From Stieleria bergensis (GTDB taxonomy: Bacteria > Planctomycetota > Planctomycetia > Pirellulales > Pirellulaceae): a stretch of 64,000 nt of DNA. This document shows, piece after piece, positions 63,883 to 64,000 of this stretch. How positions within the stretch are numbered: position 1 is the stretch's first letter; the number at the start of each line of letters is the position of its first letter. The position numbers and the translations under genes were made by a program. The stretch covers positions 2,473,247 through 2,537,246 of the forward strand of contig CP036272.1 of the NCBI GenBank assembly GCA_007745635.1. The letters are read 5' to 3'. The notes beneath the pieces are model-generated. The model did no database searches. It had not been told where the DNA came from and saw nothing but the letters and a program-made list of their open reading frames with translations.

Positions 63883-64000
63883 TGTCTTGCCTCTCATGGA
63901 ATTGGAATTTTGCCTCCGGTGAATTAATCTCACCCCCCGAGGAGAATTCTGATGACAAAAAAACGACGATCTTTCACCGCTTCACAGAAGGCTGATGCGG
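63883..64000 (+). mobile_element. IS3-family insertion sequence, copy 2 (left end only)
   Basis: The 118 bases to the window edge are identical to the orfA end of the copy at 58511-60096, but inverted. It starts TGTCTTGCCTCTCATGG after GCTC, which would be the left target repeat. It is inserted inside the GT2 gene. The two copies face away from each other with their orfA ends toward the 3.8-kb segment between. Confidence 0.95.
63952..64000 (+). CDS. Transposase OrfA of IS copy 2, 3' end outside the window
   Basis: The first 16 codons (MTKKRRSFTASQKADA) are present and identical to the OrfA of copy 1. GAGGAG precedes the ATG. The gene continues beyond the edge. Confidence 0.92.
   Translation, partial: MTKKRRSFTASQKADA

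Overview
The window looks like chromosomal DNA of a planctomycete, most likely Pirellulaceae (a Rhodopirellula/Rubripirellula-type genome of moderate GC). The evidence is family content. There are five large planctomycete cytochrome c (PSC) proteins of the DUF1549/DUF1553 and DUF1587/1592/1588/1585 types. They are accompanied by DUF1501 and DUF1552 Tat-exported partners, a DUF1559 pseudopilin-like protein, an SHD1 protein, PQQ-type beta-propeller proteins, a sulfatase with a C-terminal lectin-like region and a PEP-CTERM protein. I saw no rRNA, tRNA or CRISPR array, and no obvious phage genes.

Layout. (1) 1-9010: two back-to-back PSC/DUF1501 gene pairs with overlapping starts and stops; the first gene enters from outside the window. 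(2) 9.1-14.9 kb: divergent DUF1990 and NAD(P)H-binding (SDR-like) genes, a small four-cysteine protein translationally coupled to the SDR, a serine hydrolase with a 15-bp coding tandem repeat, a tiny lipoprotein and a DUF1559 protein. (3) 15-23.8 kb: an MtfA-like zinc peptidase with a SEC-C tail, a 2Fe-2S ferredoxin, a potassium channel, a cation:proton antiporter, an SHD1 protein, a metallophosphoesterase, a small unknown protein and a PQQ-propeller protein. (4) 23.8-25.2 kb: a decayed stretch with a frameshifted outer-membrane porin remnant. (5) 25.2-31.9 kb: a lipoprotein of unknown function, a lipase-like membrane protein, a DUF3179 protein, a nucleoside transporter and a secreted protein. 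(6) 32.0-40.7 kb: one tight six-gene operon of ECF sigma factor, FecR-like anti-sigma, PQQ propeller, a secreted unknown, PSC cytochrome and DUF1501. (7) 40.9-57 kb: an esterase fused to FG-GAP/VCBS repeats, a DUF1592-type PSC with its DUF1552 partner, a cyclic-nucleotide-binding/patatin protein, a sulfatase with a downstream-domain relative, and a second very large DUF1592-type PSC. (8) 57.5-64 kb: a small membrane protein, a complete IS3-family element, an island with a PEP-CTERM/SUMF1 protein, a GH18 chitinase-like protein and a truncated GT2 glycosyltransferase, then the start of a second, inverted copy of the same IS that has cut the glycosyltransferase.

How the parts work together. The PSC proteins carry CxxCH haem motifs and are paired with Tat-exported partners, so they are probably envelope redox or degradation assemblies; their substrates are unknown. 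The six-gene operon looks like a self-regulated version of the same theme. It is the best candidate for a poorly described system, and three of its consecutive proteins share a short helical motif. The right-hand island resembles part of an exopolysaccharide locus inactivated by the IS.

All calls come from reading the sequence and remembered family signatures. No database search was run. Residue numbers are approximate unless a short motif was counted.
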